A stretch of DNA of 64,000 nt from Syngnathus acus (lineage: Eukaryota; Chordata; Actinopteri; Syngnathiformes; Syngnathidae), in assembly GCF_901709675.1 (NCBI RefSeq), contig NC_051095.1, forward strand, positions 20,179,456 to 20,243,455, read 5' to 3'. Positions 25,701-37,911 of this stretch are shown one piece after another. Positions within the stretch are counted from its first letter, which is position 1. Each line of letters starts with the position of its first letter. The notes beneath the pieces are model-generated. The model was not told the origin of the DNA, made no database searches, and worked only from the letters and a program-made list of their open reading frames with translations. The position numbers and the translations under genes are program-made.

Positions 25701-28700
25701 TACACCAGTTGTACAATGACAATAGAGGCATTCTTCTTCATTTTACAAGTAACTAAAATTAAAAATTACTTTCTCAATTGGTGCAGCAAATGCTGACAAC
25801 ACTACTTTACATAAAAACGGCAACCGTTTTATTCCAATTCTTAATAGAAAGCAATGTTCCCTCTAATTTTCCATGCTGCTGAGCATTCACACAAACTCCC
25901 TGAGCATTCCTTGGACCACGGTGGGCCACATTAGACATGTATCATACCTGTCCAAAACCTGACATCATAATAAGTTGCACCATGTTGGGAAAATAAATCA
26001 AAACAGAAACTAGCAAAAGTAGCATGCTAGTAATTACTGCAACAAGGGCGTTACTGGCATCACTGGTTATGAGCACCACCAATTGAATACAAACAAACAT
26101 ATAAGAGCAAAGCTTATTAGTGTGATGTTTTTTGGGGCAGTAGGACGAATTAATGGAATTTCAATTCGTTTTAATGGGGAAAATTGATTTGATATACTGT
26201 ACAACTAAAGTGAGTGACAAGCTTCACAGAACAAATTAATCTTGCAAGTCAATTCCATATGCAAGTGGAACAGCAGTCTCAATTGTAGATATTTTTGTTC
26301 CCCAGAGGCTGCCAACGGCAATGTCCCCAGTGGGCAGCGACCGCCTCCTCGAATCCGCAACGTTGAGATCAACAATCAAATCGTCAAGCTCAAGTACTGC
26401 TACACGTGCAAGATCTTCAGGCCGCCGCGAGCGTCCCACTGCAGCATCTGCGACAACTGCGTTGGTAAGCGTCAGCTGAGCCGCTTCATTGAAGTGGTTT
26501 ATTTTTGCTGTTGAAGAATTTGATGCTTTTGATTAACGTGGCAAGACAAAAATAGCCAGCGGTGATCTCTGTGTTTTTTTCGCTTTCCCGGTCGTGACTT
26601 CAAATGACAGATTTATAAAAAGATTTACAAAAACTCAAACAGGCTCTAACTTTCATGCAAATACTACAAAATTGTGCTTTTGTTCATTTCTTGAATCATG
26701 AGTGCCTTTTGTAAATCCGCAAACACAGATTGCTTTTGTATCCAAGCGTAACCAATCTCAATTTTCATACCCTGTCAATTATATTGTGCATTCAGTGTGT
26801 GTTTGCATGAGACAAATTCTATTTCTTGCTCTATATTCTCAGCAAGCTAACTCGGTCATCTTCAGAAATCTGTTTGCAAAGTGTCTATTTGCTATATTTT
26901 TGTAAATGTTCTCTTGAGGAAATATTTGCCAACATACAACTCAAGTTAACTTATTCTAAAGAGGAAGGCCAAGCAGTTTATTGTAAAATTAAAAGGATGC
27001 ATACAATTATTGACCTTTTTAGGAAATAGTGAAAATAGAATTGCTATGTTCCAGGGTCAAACCTTCACCATCATAAAACTACAGGCAGAATAAAGAGGTA
27101 ACAGCGGATGACCCACAGACCTTAATGTGGACATCTCTGATTTAATTCATGTATACATTTTTTACCGTGCCACGAAATAAAATGAGGATTGACAATAAGT
27201 TGGAACCAGAATTGAAAAGAGGGACAACAAATTTAAACAATGGTTGAGAAGACTCTACCGTCATTGACAGGAAGTTACTAAACTCACATTAAGTGACATC
27301 ATCACTTGTTATCAAAATGAAGTAGTTTATTTTTAATTTTTTTTCTCTCACTTTAATGACAGTAATGTTAAACATTGGACTTGCCTGCACGGTTAATAAG
27401 GAAGGCTAAAAGAAACATTTGACGCATCTTTTGTCATTCGCCTGCCTTGTTCTACACGCTTACTTTCTACACTGGGTGGCAAGCCACGAGAAAAGAAAAC
27501 GTCATCACACAGAATTCAGTATTAGGTGACGCCAAGCTCAGTTTATCCCCTGGTTTAAATAAGGACCTAACCAGGAACCCCTCTATGAATTTTACTTTTT
27601 ATTAACTTCGCTATAATTTCTCACAGAGAATTTTCTACTAATATCACACCCCTGAAATTGAATTCAAATTTTGTAAATGCCTGGTGCTACGGGTGTTCAA
27701 AATAAAACAAATTAAAATTACCTTCATAAGTACCCTTCCACATTATTAAGTTAGTAATGACAGTTGGTAATACTAACGCCATAAATTGGCCTGACCTATG
27801 AGTCAAAATGTCAACATTAATAATAAGCGTAATAATCAGAACAAGTGTTCTCTTCATTATCAACTTCTCTGCATACAGTCAAGCCCTCCATGGAGTTTCA
27901 TTTCAGTCAGCCTCATAGCTTTGATGCAATAAAAGCCTTCTTGGCAGAGGAATCAAAGGCCATCATCCTCTGCTCTAAAGTCATCATGGGTGTCAACACC
28001 CTCTGAAACCCGAGCGTCTTTAAATGAAGCTTATCTCCAACAAGCTGCAGTGACTGGTACCTTCTCCTCGCTACACTAACCTTGTCTCATACCTCGGGTG
28101 CACTATTTGACTTTGTGTTTGCCATCAATTGTTTTGAGAGCCTAGCAGAAATGTTTGGGCAATGAGCAATGCTGGTTTTATGATTTTGACCCAGACAATA
28201 GATTTGAAACCAAACAAAGATACGATTGAAATGTAGACTTTCCGTAAAAAGGACTTAAGATTTTTTGAGGTCTGAGCCTTCGCTCCGACAATTTTATTTG
28301 CTATTTGAGATGCAAGCACTGTAAGGTGGCAGCAAAATCAAATGAGGCGCTTCAAATTAATTTGTACTGTATTAAAATGTCAGATTTATTATACGGTAAA
28401 TGTTGGTCTTAGAGTTTAGGTTTTTGCAAAAGAAAACAAGGGAACCATGAAATAATATGAAAGCGCTCATCTTTTGAAACAATCTTTTGCAAGGTGTGAC
28501 GTAACGTAATTCAGTAGTCACGTTACAACAATAGTGCGAATAAACGTGACTTATCACTTCAACTTTTGTGTTTCCTGAAACAATTTTATGAAAACATGAT
28601 GACTGCACTTCCAAGCATTGAATTTATGGACACATTGTAAATATATAAACAAAATATACATATACTGTATAAAAAATAAATACGCCTACCGACTGACTGA

Positions 28701-31700
28701 ATTAAAGCAGAGCTCCCCATAAATTGCTTTTGCAATTCAGAAATTGGATTCTACCTTATTGCGATGTTGATTTAGATTCAAGTAATTGTTCAGCCCTAAT
28801 TTCAATGAGAAAAAGTAGTACTCTGTAATATTGTACTTTATAAAAGCATGCAGTGCATTTTCATCTCTAGTCCATTTCGCCTTGTATCTCTCTTCCTAAT
28901 CATACAAGAGTAGAGGAAAAAGGAAATGAACGCTAAACATAGCCCGCCGGTTTACAGAAAGCTCTGCACAAGCACAAGGCAATCTTTGAAGGAGCGGCTG
29001 ATTTGGATGTCCGGTATTTTTAAAATATTGTGTCCTTTGATTGCCCCAAAACTGGCTGATGCGCATTTCACCATTGTTTTGATCTGTGTCCCTTCAGACC
29101 GTTTTGATCACCACTGTCCGTGGGTGGGCAACTGCGTGGGCAAGAGGAACTACCGCTACTTCTACTTGTTCACACTCTCTCTCTCGCTGCTCACCATTTA
29201 CATCTTCACCTTTGACATCGTCCATGTAGTCATGCGTGAGTATCCCACTGCGAAGGAGGAGGAGAAGGAGGAGGAGGAAGCGGCATATTAAAGTAGGAAG
29301 GAATGTGACAAAACTAGATGGGCAAGGTTTACCGACAAACACATGCGCTATGACCTAAATAAGATCTACTAAGGCAGGGCCCGGGGCATAGCATGATGTG
29401 CATGTGACAGATTTCCACACATCCCATGGCGATGAGGACATATTTGTTTTTCTCCTCATTATAGTAGTTTGAGTCGACCTAAGAAAATCAGCACTGTTTA
29501 GTGCCTACAAAGTTTCACTTCTGTGTGTTGCTCTCTTCACAGGTTCAGTGGACGATGGCTTTTTGAGTGCTTTGAAGGAAACCCCCGGAACATATCCTTT
29601 TGTCACTATTGCGGAGAAAATACCGCAGAGCCAAAGACATGAGGCCATTTTTTAAAATTATTTTTTAAATTGTGTCTATACAATACAGTGGTGACTTGAA
29701 ATATGAGTGACTCAACTTGAGATTTTTTTTTTCCGATTTAAATTGATCTTTATTTGCTTTGATTTGCGACACCAGACGTGAAATATTAATGCAGTGAACA
29801 TTCTTCAGCATAAATGAGGCTTCAAGCTGTTTGTTAGCACTCCTAATTGAAGAGCTAAACATATAAAGAAAATGACAAAAACAATACTTGTAATAATAAA
29901 TACTATATTTTCATTTAATGCCATACCATCTGGATATGTCCAGATTAATAGCTATTTGTCAGTTGGAGCTTCCGCAAGCTTGTTCCCAATTATCTTGGCT
30001 ATGACCCTACCTAGATGTGCTTTTTTGTTGCCCGTTGCTGCTTTTAATCATGTTACGCAACTATCGGCCATTTTGTTGTCCCTGGCCGTGCATGATGTTT
30101 GAGCAGGTTCAAATCATTTGTTAGCATTTCCTTAACTCAAAGTCCTCACGGTGCTGGAGGTGCTGGTGTGTTTCTTCACGCTGTGGTCAGTGGTCGGCCT
30201 TACCGGCTTCCACACCTACCTGATCTCGCTAAACCAGACCACCAATGAGGATGTAAGTCTCAAAAACTCACTACACAACTCAACTGTTGCTCTGTTGCTC
30301 TTCACCAGTCCATTCCAGTCAAACCACCTTTGACTACACATTCACAGTGTGAGAATGAACTTTACACCTTTATTTACATTTCACAGAAAGCATGCATCTT
30401 TGCACTCTGTGTGCTTCTTGGATCATTTGCCTTACATACCGTGGTCATGTATTAGCTCAAATAGTTCATCCTGCTCATAAACTCCATGTCTGTGAGTTAC
30501 AGTATGCATGATCCAACTATGACAAAACAGGCCTCTATTTCCAAATGACTATTTTCTTTTTTCTGGACTTAACCATTAATTGCCTAATTCATATAATGTT
30601 AGCTACATTATTAACTTTATCCTGGAACCAAAAACCTCCTTTTAATTATTTTGCAAAAAATATATCCCATACCAAAAATGCAATTACTGTATAAAATGTT
30701 TCTTTTTTTTCTTTATCTCTTCAAATTTTAACTATCAGCTTATTGTTCAGTTAATATCTATTTGTTTGACCTTATTGGAACCTGACTGACATATGTTCAG
30801 GTTGTGCAATTGAACAATGCCCGATGAACATTCTGGTCCACCACCAGAATTACTAGTTTTTGGGCATATCATAAATTTTTTATGTGCGTTTGATCTTTCA
30901 GTGTTTCTACATTTAAAATGAAATTTATAAAGTAGCCTCACATGCCTGGAAGGACTGATGAGGCATAAATGCAGCCATTGCGCTTGTTACCATGACGACG
31001 GCACTGCCTCGCTCAGAAGAGAAGGACAAAGGATTGGCAAAGTGTAGCTTGTTAAACATCAATCAATAATACAAAATAAAAAAAGAAGTGTAGAAATAAG
31101 AACTTAAATCTAAAGTGAGCATGGTTAATACTTTGAAACAAATTGTTTGGATTTGAATCCTTTGTCTTCCACTATCTTTGTGACCTCTAATGAAGCAATA
31201 ATGTGCACTTTAATAGTTCCTTTTGTAAACCCCTTTAATTTGTCCCACCCTGTGCACTTAATTCGCACAGAGACCATGAATGTCTTCACGAGAGAGCTTG
31301 CCAGTGGAGCAGCTGAGTCATGTGACAAATTGGCTGCAAAGCACTTTGAAAGCTAAAAACAGCCCGAAACAGAGACCAGACACGACCTGGCAATAGAAAC
31401 TTCAGCAGGAGAAGCATCTTCTCCTCTTGTTGAAGTACAACCGAGCTGACGAGACAAATAAACGCACACCCATCTGACTAACGACACTTAGAAGAAGCCT
31501 GTTTGAAGAAAATGTGATTTATTGATCGATAGAGTTGGGGTGGGACGAATGATCAATACAGCTAAGTGTGTCTTATCTGCTGTTATACATTATTGATAGA
31601 CTGCAGTTAAATACGCAACAAATATTTTTCTATGTGGCGGTCAAAACATCACGGATCCTTGAGGTGATCTTCCACTAAAGAATGGTAAATGTGTAGTACA

Positions 31701-34700
31701 TTCTTATTTTTGGGTTGTATGCAGCATTATTTTTCCAAGTGATTCATTTTACATTGGTAGAATTTGTTTATAGTTAGAAAATAACTTCTGGGAATGAAGG
31801 TCTACATACTCATGTTAAAATATGAAAATAAAAGGTTTTGTTGTTATAAAAAATGAGACAAGATTAATCATTCTGAAACTTCTTTCCGCATTTAATGAGA
31901 CGTTTAAACTGAAATGATAGTTTTATTTGCTCACTTTTTGAAAGGTGCACACTCTTATATTTCAATTTAACTAATCCCGTTCAAATTAATGTTAAATGGG
32001 AGTGCACACACCCGCCACAATTTAAGATGCCTTTGATTGCTCTCAAATTAAGTTCAGTTGTTCTAGAAAGCCAATCTTTTTTTAATTTCTAGCTGACCGT
32101 GGAAGGTTTTTGTATTAATACTGACTGCTACTTCAAACTGTAATTCTCTCGACCTTGACTAATGCCCTGCTCCAAAAACGTGGGAAGTTGGATTAGTCCC
32201 ACTCTGATTGTACCATTTGCGTTCCCGGTGAATGTAAAGATTGCTGAACGTGATACATTCTTTTTTGTTTTTTTTCCTCTGATACACATTTTGACCTCCA
32301 GCAAACGTACAGTACCTTCATAAAAGAATATTTTAGAATCTAACCTTGTCTCTGATGCGTTTCCATTCACAATCTGTCTCCATGATGGTCGCTATTTCAA
32401 GTGATGACAGATTGAAGCAGCTCGGTAAAATCAGGGTAGATATTTTCAATCGCAGACTTTGCTCCAAGTTTTGATGGTACTCCAGTGCACTTTTCCTGAT
32501 CAAATGTCAGAAAACTCTCACTTTTCACTTTTCCTGGAATGTAGCAGAATGCCCCATTTCCAGCTGAGGAAAAACAGCTCTGAAGCATGACGCTACCACT
32601 ATCATGCTTCACTATATAGTTTTTTTTTTTGCCCGTCGGGTAATAGCATATAAAGTTGCATATTGTATTTACAGTAAATAAAATTATATAGTTTTATTGT
32701 CAACCCAAATCGCTAATTACTCCCTCTTTGGGTCCCATCCTAATGACCGAGTCACCGTTGACACTTGACACATAAAGATGCTACAAAGCAGTGGTGGATG
32801 TTGCGGGTTCTTGAATTGAATCTACATTAATTCAACTTTGTGTGAATACAATTCAAGCAAAAGCAACATTGCATTTGTGGGCTGCATCGATGTTGGGCGA
32901 GGCTGAAAAGCAAGAGAGTGCACTCATAGTTTTTATCCTTCGGCTTTAATGTTTAATTCATACTTCCACCCTACACTGTAATGCCTGGCCTCATTTTTTC
33001 ACTATTTAATGAGGAATGAAGCTGCGTAATTTGCACCTACGGTGTGCATGTGGTGTTGCTCCAAGAATTATAACAATGGCTGTCAGCCCAGCTGTGTATC
33101 CTTTTCCAATTTCCATAGCTGAAATTAGCCCAATAATAGATTCATTGATACCTGCAGGGTAAGGGATGAAAAAATATTCACTCTGGTGGGGGGATGGGTG
33201 TGTGTCTTCACTGATAGATAGGCATGACAGATGAAACGAAAGTAGAAAGCTCAATTCAGATTTTATTTCTTGCCGCATTTGAATGTTTTTTTTCTTTTTT
33301 TTGTATGACCGTATAAAGGAGACCTGTGACGCAGCGATGCTGACAGCCATCTTGGCTCTTCAATATAATGCAGCATTTTCTTGGTCAGGTTTTGACAAGT
33401 CCGATTACAATGTTACATTTTTATGGTCGGATTATGTTGAATCTCAGTCTCGTAATTTTACAGCGTCAATACTGAGGGAAGATAAATAAGCAGGCAGACC
33501 TCTTGGCTTGCCTTCTTTTTTAGGGCACCTAATTAGGGCCACCTCACGATTAGAAAAAATTTAGAAAAGAGATTTCCAGCTATAGCTAAGAAATCTGTCG
33601 TATCACTAAATAGCAAGTGGTGGGTGCAAGGGATGGCCTACTCAACGACTTGACGTCAGATGTGTTCCCAACATGGCGCCGTGCTTTAAAATAAATCGGT
33701 GTCATTATTTTGGCAAATACAAGACTAGACACAAAAATAGTAAAATCTAACGTCATAATGTTTCTCCCTTTCTTTATCAAGGCCTCAATATAGGAGTTGT
33801 GGAGGTACACTTTAAACAACACTAAGGATGAGAAGTTGATGTATTGATGATCAATTTACAATTCACTATCGAATTCTCTTAGACAAGGCTATGGATGGCT
33901 ATTAGCCCCCAAATGGTACAAGATGGCCCAAGAAATGATCAATTTGATGTGCCTTGGGTCTGAGCACAACAGCAAATGTCAAACCGAAATATGTGGTGGT
34001 TCACTCCACACCATTTCGGACTACTATACTGCCAGATGTGTAATTGAAACGATACAACTGTCTGGAAAAAGTTATAATTAATCACTGTTCATCCATTCAT
34101 CAATTTTCCAAACCACTTATCCTTACTATGCTCGATTGAATACTGTATAAAATTTATTTTGTAAAAATAAAGTAAAGCAGCGCCATCTAGTGGACACTGT
34201 AACTTTATCGCTGGATAAATGCTCAATATGATTTTATTATACCTGTACATGTTGGAAAATTACGATTGCGTCACATTACTCCATATCAAATATGAGATAC
34301 ATTGAATAAAAAGTAAATTAAAATACAATCTGATAGGACACTGCAGATTACTTCGATCCACTTCAAAAATATCAATGAAATTTAAACAATTCATTCTTAA
34401 GGGAAGTTTGGGGATCACAATCGGGTCACAATTCTGTATAAAGTATTAGAAAGAAAAATAACGCATACAAACCGTGTGCATCTCAGTCAATTGTATAGGT
34501 GTATATACGTATCGTTGTGACTTCTCCTGAGTTTGTACTGTAAAATAATTGCGAGAATAGTGTTTACTGATCCACAAAAAAGACAAAAGCCTTTCGTAGT
34601 ACTGGACAACGTCGTCTCAAATTTCCAAATGAATTAGTGAATTGGTATGTGCTTTTTGCAAATGTTGTAGCTTTAAAGCAACAGTCATTAAATCCTTGAC

Positions 34701-37700
34701 GAAATCCTTTTTAGTAGGTCAAAGCCCGGCCTCTGGGAACAACATCTAAAAATAGAGCTCTGCTTTTGAATAAGGTATAAGCTCGGGGAAAATGTTTTGA
34801 AACTTGCAGCTGTGCTCTGCTTTATCGAGGAGTCGCCAGTAAATGTTCTAGGTTGATTGATAGACTTTGTGTTCACAGTCACCACCCGTGTGTTTACTCA
34901 TTCATCAATAAGCTGCAATGATATTAGTCTTTCCCATGTAGATTTCACAGAGAATAAAGAATACTATGCATGTGAGTCATACGATATTGTTCGTGTTGCT
35001 CCATTATTTTACGTCAAATATCCATTCCTTAAAGGGTTCCAAAACTGTAAATCACAGGTGTCAAACTCAAGGCCCGGGGGCCAGATGCGGCCCGCCACAT
35101 CATTTTATGTGGCCCGCGAAGACAAATCGTGCATCAAATTCGTGTCATTCCTAGAATTGCAAATTGTCTTCACTTTTAATATCTTTTTTTTTTTTAAATA
35201 TTTGACCAGTTTTTACTCATTTGATTTGAAAACAAGTTATTTGTCAGTTTGTTTTGTAGCTTTTACTGTATATAATATGAGGCGCTTATACATTTATTTG
35301 GGTTGACAGTCATAATGGCCCTCCGAAAGAAGCTATGACTACAATGCGGCCCGCGAAAAAAATTAGTTTGACACCCCTGCTGTAAATGAACACATGACAC
35401 TTTGCAATACCATGTGAATTTGGCAGTGTATAATAGTGTAAATTTACTGTTCCGTCAAAAAAACTTAACGCACAGCCATTAATGCCTAAATCACTGGCAA
35501 CAAAAGTGAGCGTACCTCAAAGTGGAAATATCCACATTAGGCCCAAGTTGCCCATTTTCCCTTCCCGGTGTCATAATCATTAGGCCTTTACAATGTGAAT
35601 GCGGAGTAGTAGGTAATTGAAACAATACAACTCTGGCAATTTTTTTTTCCCCCCAGTAGACCTCAGTGCCACCCAGTGGGGCCATAAACAATAAGTCACA
35701 ATACAGAGTGGAGGAGCTAATGCACAATTGTTATTTTGTTAATATGTTCTGACAGATTAAAGGATCCTGGTCGGGGAAGAATCGAGTGCAGAACCCCTAC
35801 AGTCATAAGAACATCTTTAAAAACTGCTGCGAGGTGCTGTGTGGGCCCACGTACCCAAGGTATCGCCGAGACAATACATGCTGCCTCACACGTCATCTTC
35901 ATGTTATGGCATATTAAATGACTTTGTTTTATTCCTGTGGCCATGCCAGTGATATTCAGACTCAAATGAGTGACTCATGAGGACTGACTCTCTTGACATT
36001 TATTTTATGGCTCAACATGTGTCTTCAGCTTTAATAAAAAAAAAAAAAAAGTAAAAATAAAGTAGGAGTATTTTTAAAGTAATTTTTAATTTACTGCCAC
36101 AATCTAATATTACAATATATTGCATTTTGGAAAAATATTCACAATGATATAATATTCTGCTAGTTCTACTTTTACAGGAATAAAACCAGTGTTATGAGAA
36201 TTTCTTCTGTTTTGGTAAAACTGCAACTTCACTCGTTATCTCATTATAGTTTTTTTTTTTCTCTTAGAAGTACACAATTTTCTCTTATTACTTTTGTTTT
36301 GTTGAAAAATCTCTTGTATTGTAGGTGTACATTTGTTGCTCCACCAATTGTGTTCAAATATCCTCTGCTGCAACTATCGATGCTTATTGTCATTATGTCA
36401 ACAGCTTTTTGTGCGTTTGTTTACAGTGAACTAAAAGGCTAACCGCTAACCTACGACTATATTTTGAATGAAGACATTTTTCAATGCGTTTATCTATTCT
36501 ACACTGGCGTGCAGGTCTGACAAGTAATTAGGCATGTAGCATCAGTCTCGGTTCTACACCCAGTTTCCGTCTACTGACTGAATGCTCTGTGATGCTCTTT
36601 AGCGTCTTGGACAGGAGGGGCTTGACGCACGAAGATTCACTCGTTTCTGCATCGCCTGCTGCACCATCCTCCTCCTCCTCTTTATCCTTTTCCAACAACA
36701 GCAAGCCAGTGCCGCCAACCACTGTGAGCATAACACACACACTTACCCTCCCCCACTCACACATCTCCCCGAGTAACCTGCCTGAATAGAGAATGCAACA
36801 TAAAGCAGATTCCAAAGCAATGACGGGAATATTTCAAGGGGAGACAGAGAGAGGGAAGAAAAACCTACAATGTGTGGCCATCACTTTTCCAACCGTATTG
36901 ATGTGACCTGCTAATGCATTTTGGAGCATGTAAATTTGCAGCCATTTTGTGCCTTCTGTCATTCCCATGCTTCTTTTTGTAACTGAACAATGCAATTCTG
37001 TTTGGAATCGCTGTTTGCTCTCGCGTCATGCGAGGATGAAGCCTCCTGTGAGAATTTATTAGCTCTTTGTGCAAAATGTTCAATGAATTGAAATTTGGCG
37101 TGTTTCCCACCTTTACTCGAACTTAATACTTTTTGAAAAATAATTAGTGAAATCAGTCAAAATGTTTATGGGGTGTAACAAAAACTGTATTAAATTGCAA
37201 AAGCGTTTTTGATTTAAAAAATGTGAGCGTCTACCACCAAGCAGTGCATGCTGACACATACAGTTGTGCTCATAAATTTACATACCCATATCCCTGCTCT
37301 CCCCCAAAAAACTAAATTATGCAAAAAGTTTTGAAAAAAAAAAGACTGTATATGTTGAGAAACCTTGCATTATTAATGATGGTAGCACAGAACGTCCCAT
37401 GAGTGAAGGAGATTGTGTATGCTGTCATGTATTGTTTTTGCGGATCCGATCAATGATGTTATTGATCGTTCTGCAAATTGTGACATGACAACCAATGATC
37501 AATTTTGTGTGCGTGCGCGCGTGTGTGTGTATCAGTATCAGTGTGTATCTGTGTGTAAAACTCGTTAATTTGTCTAAACTTTAGATGTATAGGAGGAGCT
37601 GATTTTAATTTGAGTTATTAGTAGAAGTTATGGAAAGTCTTTGCTGCATGCGGTTGAGCAACTACACTTGACATTTATTTTTAAGGGTAATGTTGTATCT

Positions 37701-37911
37701 TTGATGACTTGATGTCCTTTGCTTCCAGAAAACTACGGCGCCGCTCATTCCAAATGAGCACACGCCCGACGAGGCCAAGCCGAGCATCGGCGTCTCGGCG
37801 GAGCAGTGCTGCTCCCCCGAAGATGATCTTCCCCCTTCTTCCTTCATCCCGCCTTTGGCTTCCCCTGAGACTGACGCTGAGGCCTCCGTCCCCAAGGACA
37901 AGAACCACTAA
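12561..37911 (+). CDS. zdhhc9: Palmitoyltransferase ZDHHC9
   Basis: This Golgi/ER DHHC-type S-acyltransferase palmitoylates H- and N-Ras and works with GOLGA7/GCP16. Nine exons: 12561-12724, 23022-23182, 26306-26464, 29098-29235, 29543-29591, 30150-30252, 35756-35859, 36603-36723 and 37729-37911. They give 393 residues (human 364); all phases join and the stop is TAA. Domains in order: start [20 protein letters not shown]1 about 35-54, TM2 about 60-85, DPG motif, cysteine-rich domain from Cys140, catalytic DHHC at 165-168, TM3 about 185-207, TM4 about 225-250, TTNE motif at 254-257, and the PaCCT-like NPYSHKN followed by CCEVLC. The tail (exons 8-9) is Ser/Pro/Glu-rich and less conserved. Intron 1 is 10.3 kb. 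Intron 5 is of AT-AC type. The DHHC14/18 paralogs are the main alternatives, but the N terminus and NQTTNED-IKGSW region fit ZDHHC9 best. Confidence 0.95.
13200..13760 (+). repeat. Degenerate repeated motif in zdhhc9 intron 1
   Basis: Four irregularly spaced copies of a motif like ATYCTGAGCAATT....GTGRGGTGTGTT.A occur near 13,219, 13,347, 13,555 and 13,700. Each is followed by a variant of CTGCTTGGCCAGCA..TGT. The copies are strongly diverged. Confidence 0.45.
15218..15560 (+). repeat. Inverted-pair element, copy B
   Basis: This is the second copy of the 9,891-10,260 element, in opposite orientation, inside zdhhc9 intron 1. It begins with a (CCGT)n tract and ends at GGACTAATGTGTAATTCTCA. It then runs almost directly into an R1-like repeat at 15,565. 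Confidence 0.75.
15565..15720 (+). repeat. Dispersed repeat family R1, partial copy
   Basis: It carries the R1 landmarks GTTTGACAGT, GAAGAATTGTTCACTATAT, TTGAGTTCACTTC and ATCTCAAGTTTACGCTC, in the same order as 49,600-49,835. Confidence 0.5.
16290..16425 (+). repeat. Dispersed repeat, terminal-type fragment
   Basis: It contains GGAACAGACTAATGG, TTCCATTCATTTCAATGGGG and a CAAGGCACTACTGTA terminus. The same words recur near 2,735-2,930, 23,280-23,330, 39,296-39,400 and 54,848-54,935. Confidence 0.5.
16725..16796. repeat. (TG)n microsatellite
   Basis: About 35 TG units with one interruption, in zdhhc9 intron 1. Confidence 0.95.
19848..20133 (+). mobile_element. Nonautonomous hAT-type element (MITE)
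   Basis: The 286-bp unit starts with CAGTGGTTCTTAACC and ends with its exact inverse, GGTTAAGAACCACTG. It is flanked by GTCTACGT and GTCTACGC, an 8-bp target duplication with one mismatch. An 8-bp duplication and CAGTGG termini are typical of hAT elements. It has no transposase and lies in zdhhc9 intron 1. Confidence 0.85.
20742..20774. repeat. (CA)n microsatellite
   Basis: About 16 CA units with one TA interruption. Confidence 0.9.
29592..30149 (+). other. U12-type AT-AC intron of zdhhc9
   Basis: Exon 5 ends ...GGAAC and the intron starts ATATCCTTTT, the minor-spliceosome AT-AC donor consensus. TTCCTTAAC, the U12 branch-site consensus, lies at 30,128-30,136. The intron ends CCTCAC, about 14 nt past the branch A. 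Joining GGAAC to GGTGCTGGAG restores the conserved PGTVLEVL reading; no GT-AG choice nearby does so. The intron is 558 nt long. Confidence 0.92.
35053..35379 (+). mobile_element. Nonautonomous hAT-type element (MITE)
   Basis: The left end is CACAGGTGTCAAACT and the right end is AGTTTGACACCCCTG, which are near-perfect inverses. The 8-bp duplication CTGTAAAT flanks both sides exactly (35,045-35,052 and 35,380-35,387). The body has GC-rich subterminal blocks (GGCCCGGGGGCCAGATGC; GCGGCCCGCG) around an AT-rich core. It lies in zdhhc9 intron 6. Confidence 0.88.

Noticed and set aside
29601-30142. GT-AG alternative for zdhhc9 intron 5 (GTCACT...CAAAG)
   Set aside because: It breaks the reading frame and loses the conserved TVLEVL, whereas the AT-AC junction preserves both.
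33006-33350. 114-residue minus-strand ORF in zdhhc9 intron 6
   Set aside because: There is no domain, no splice context and low-complexity ends; it looks like a chance ORF.
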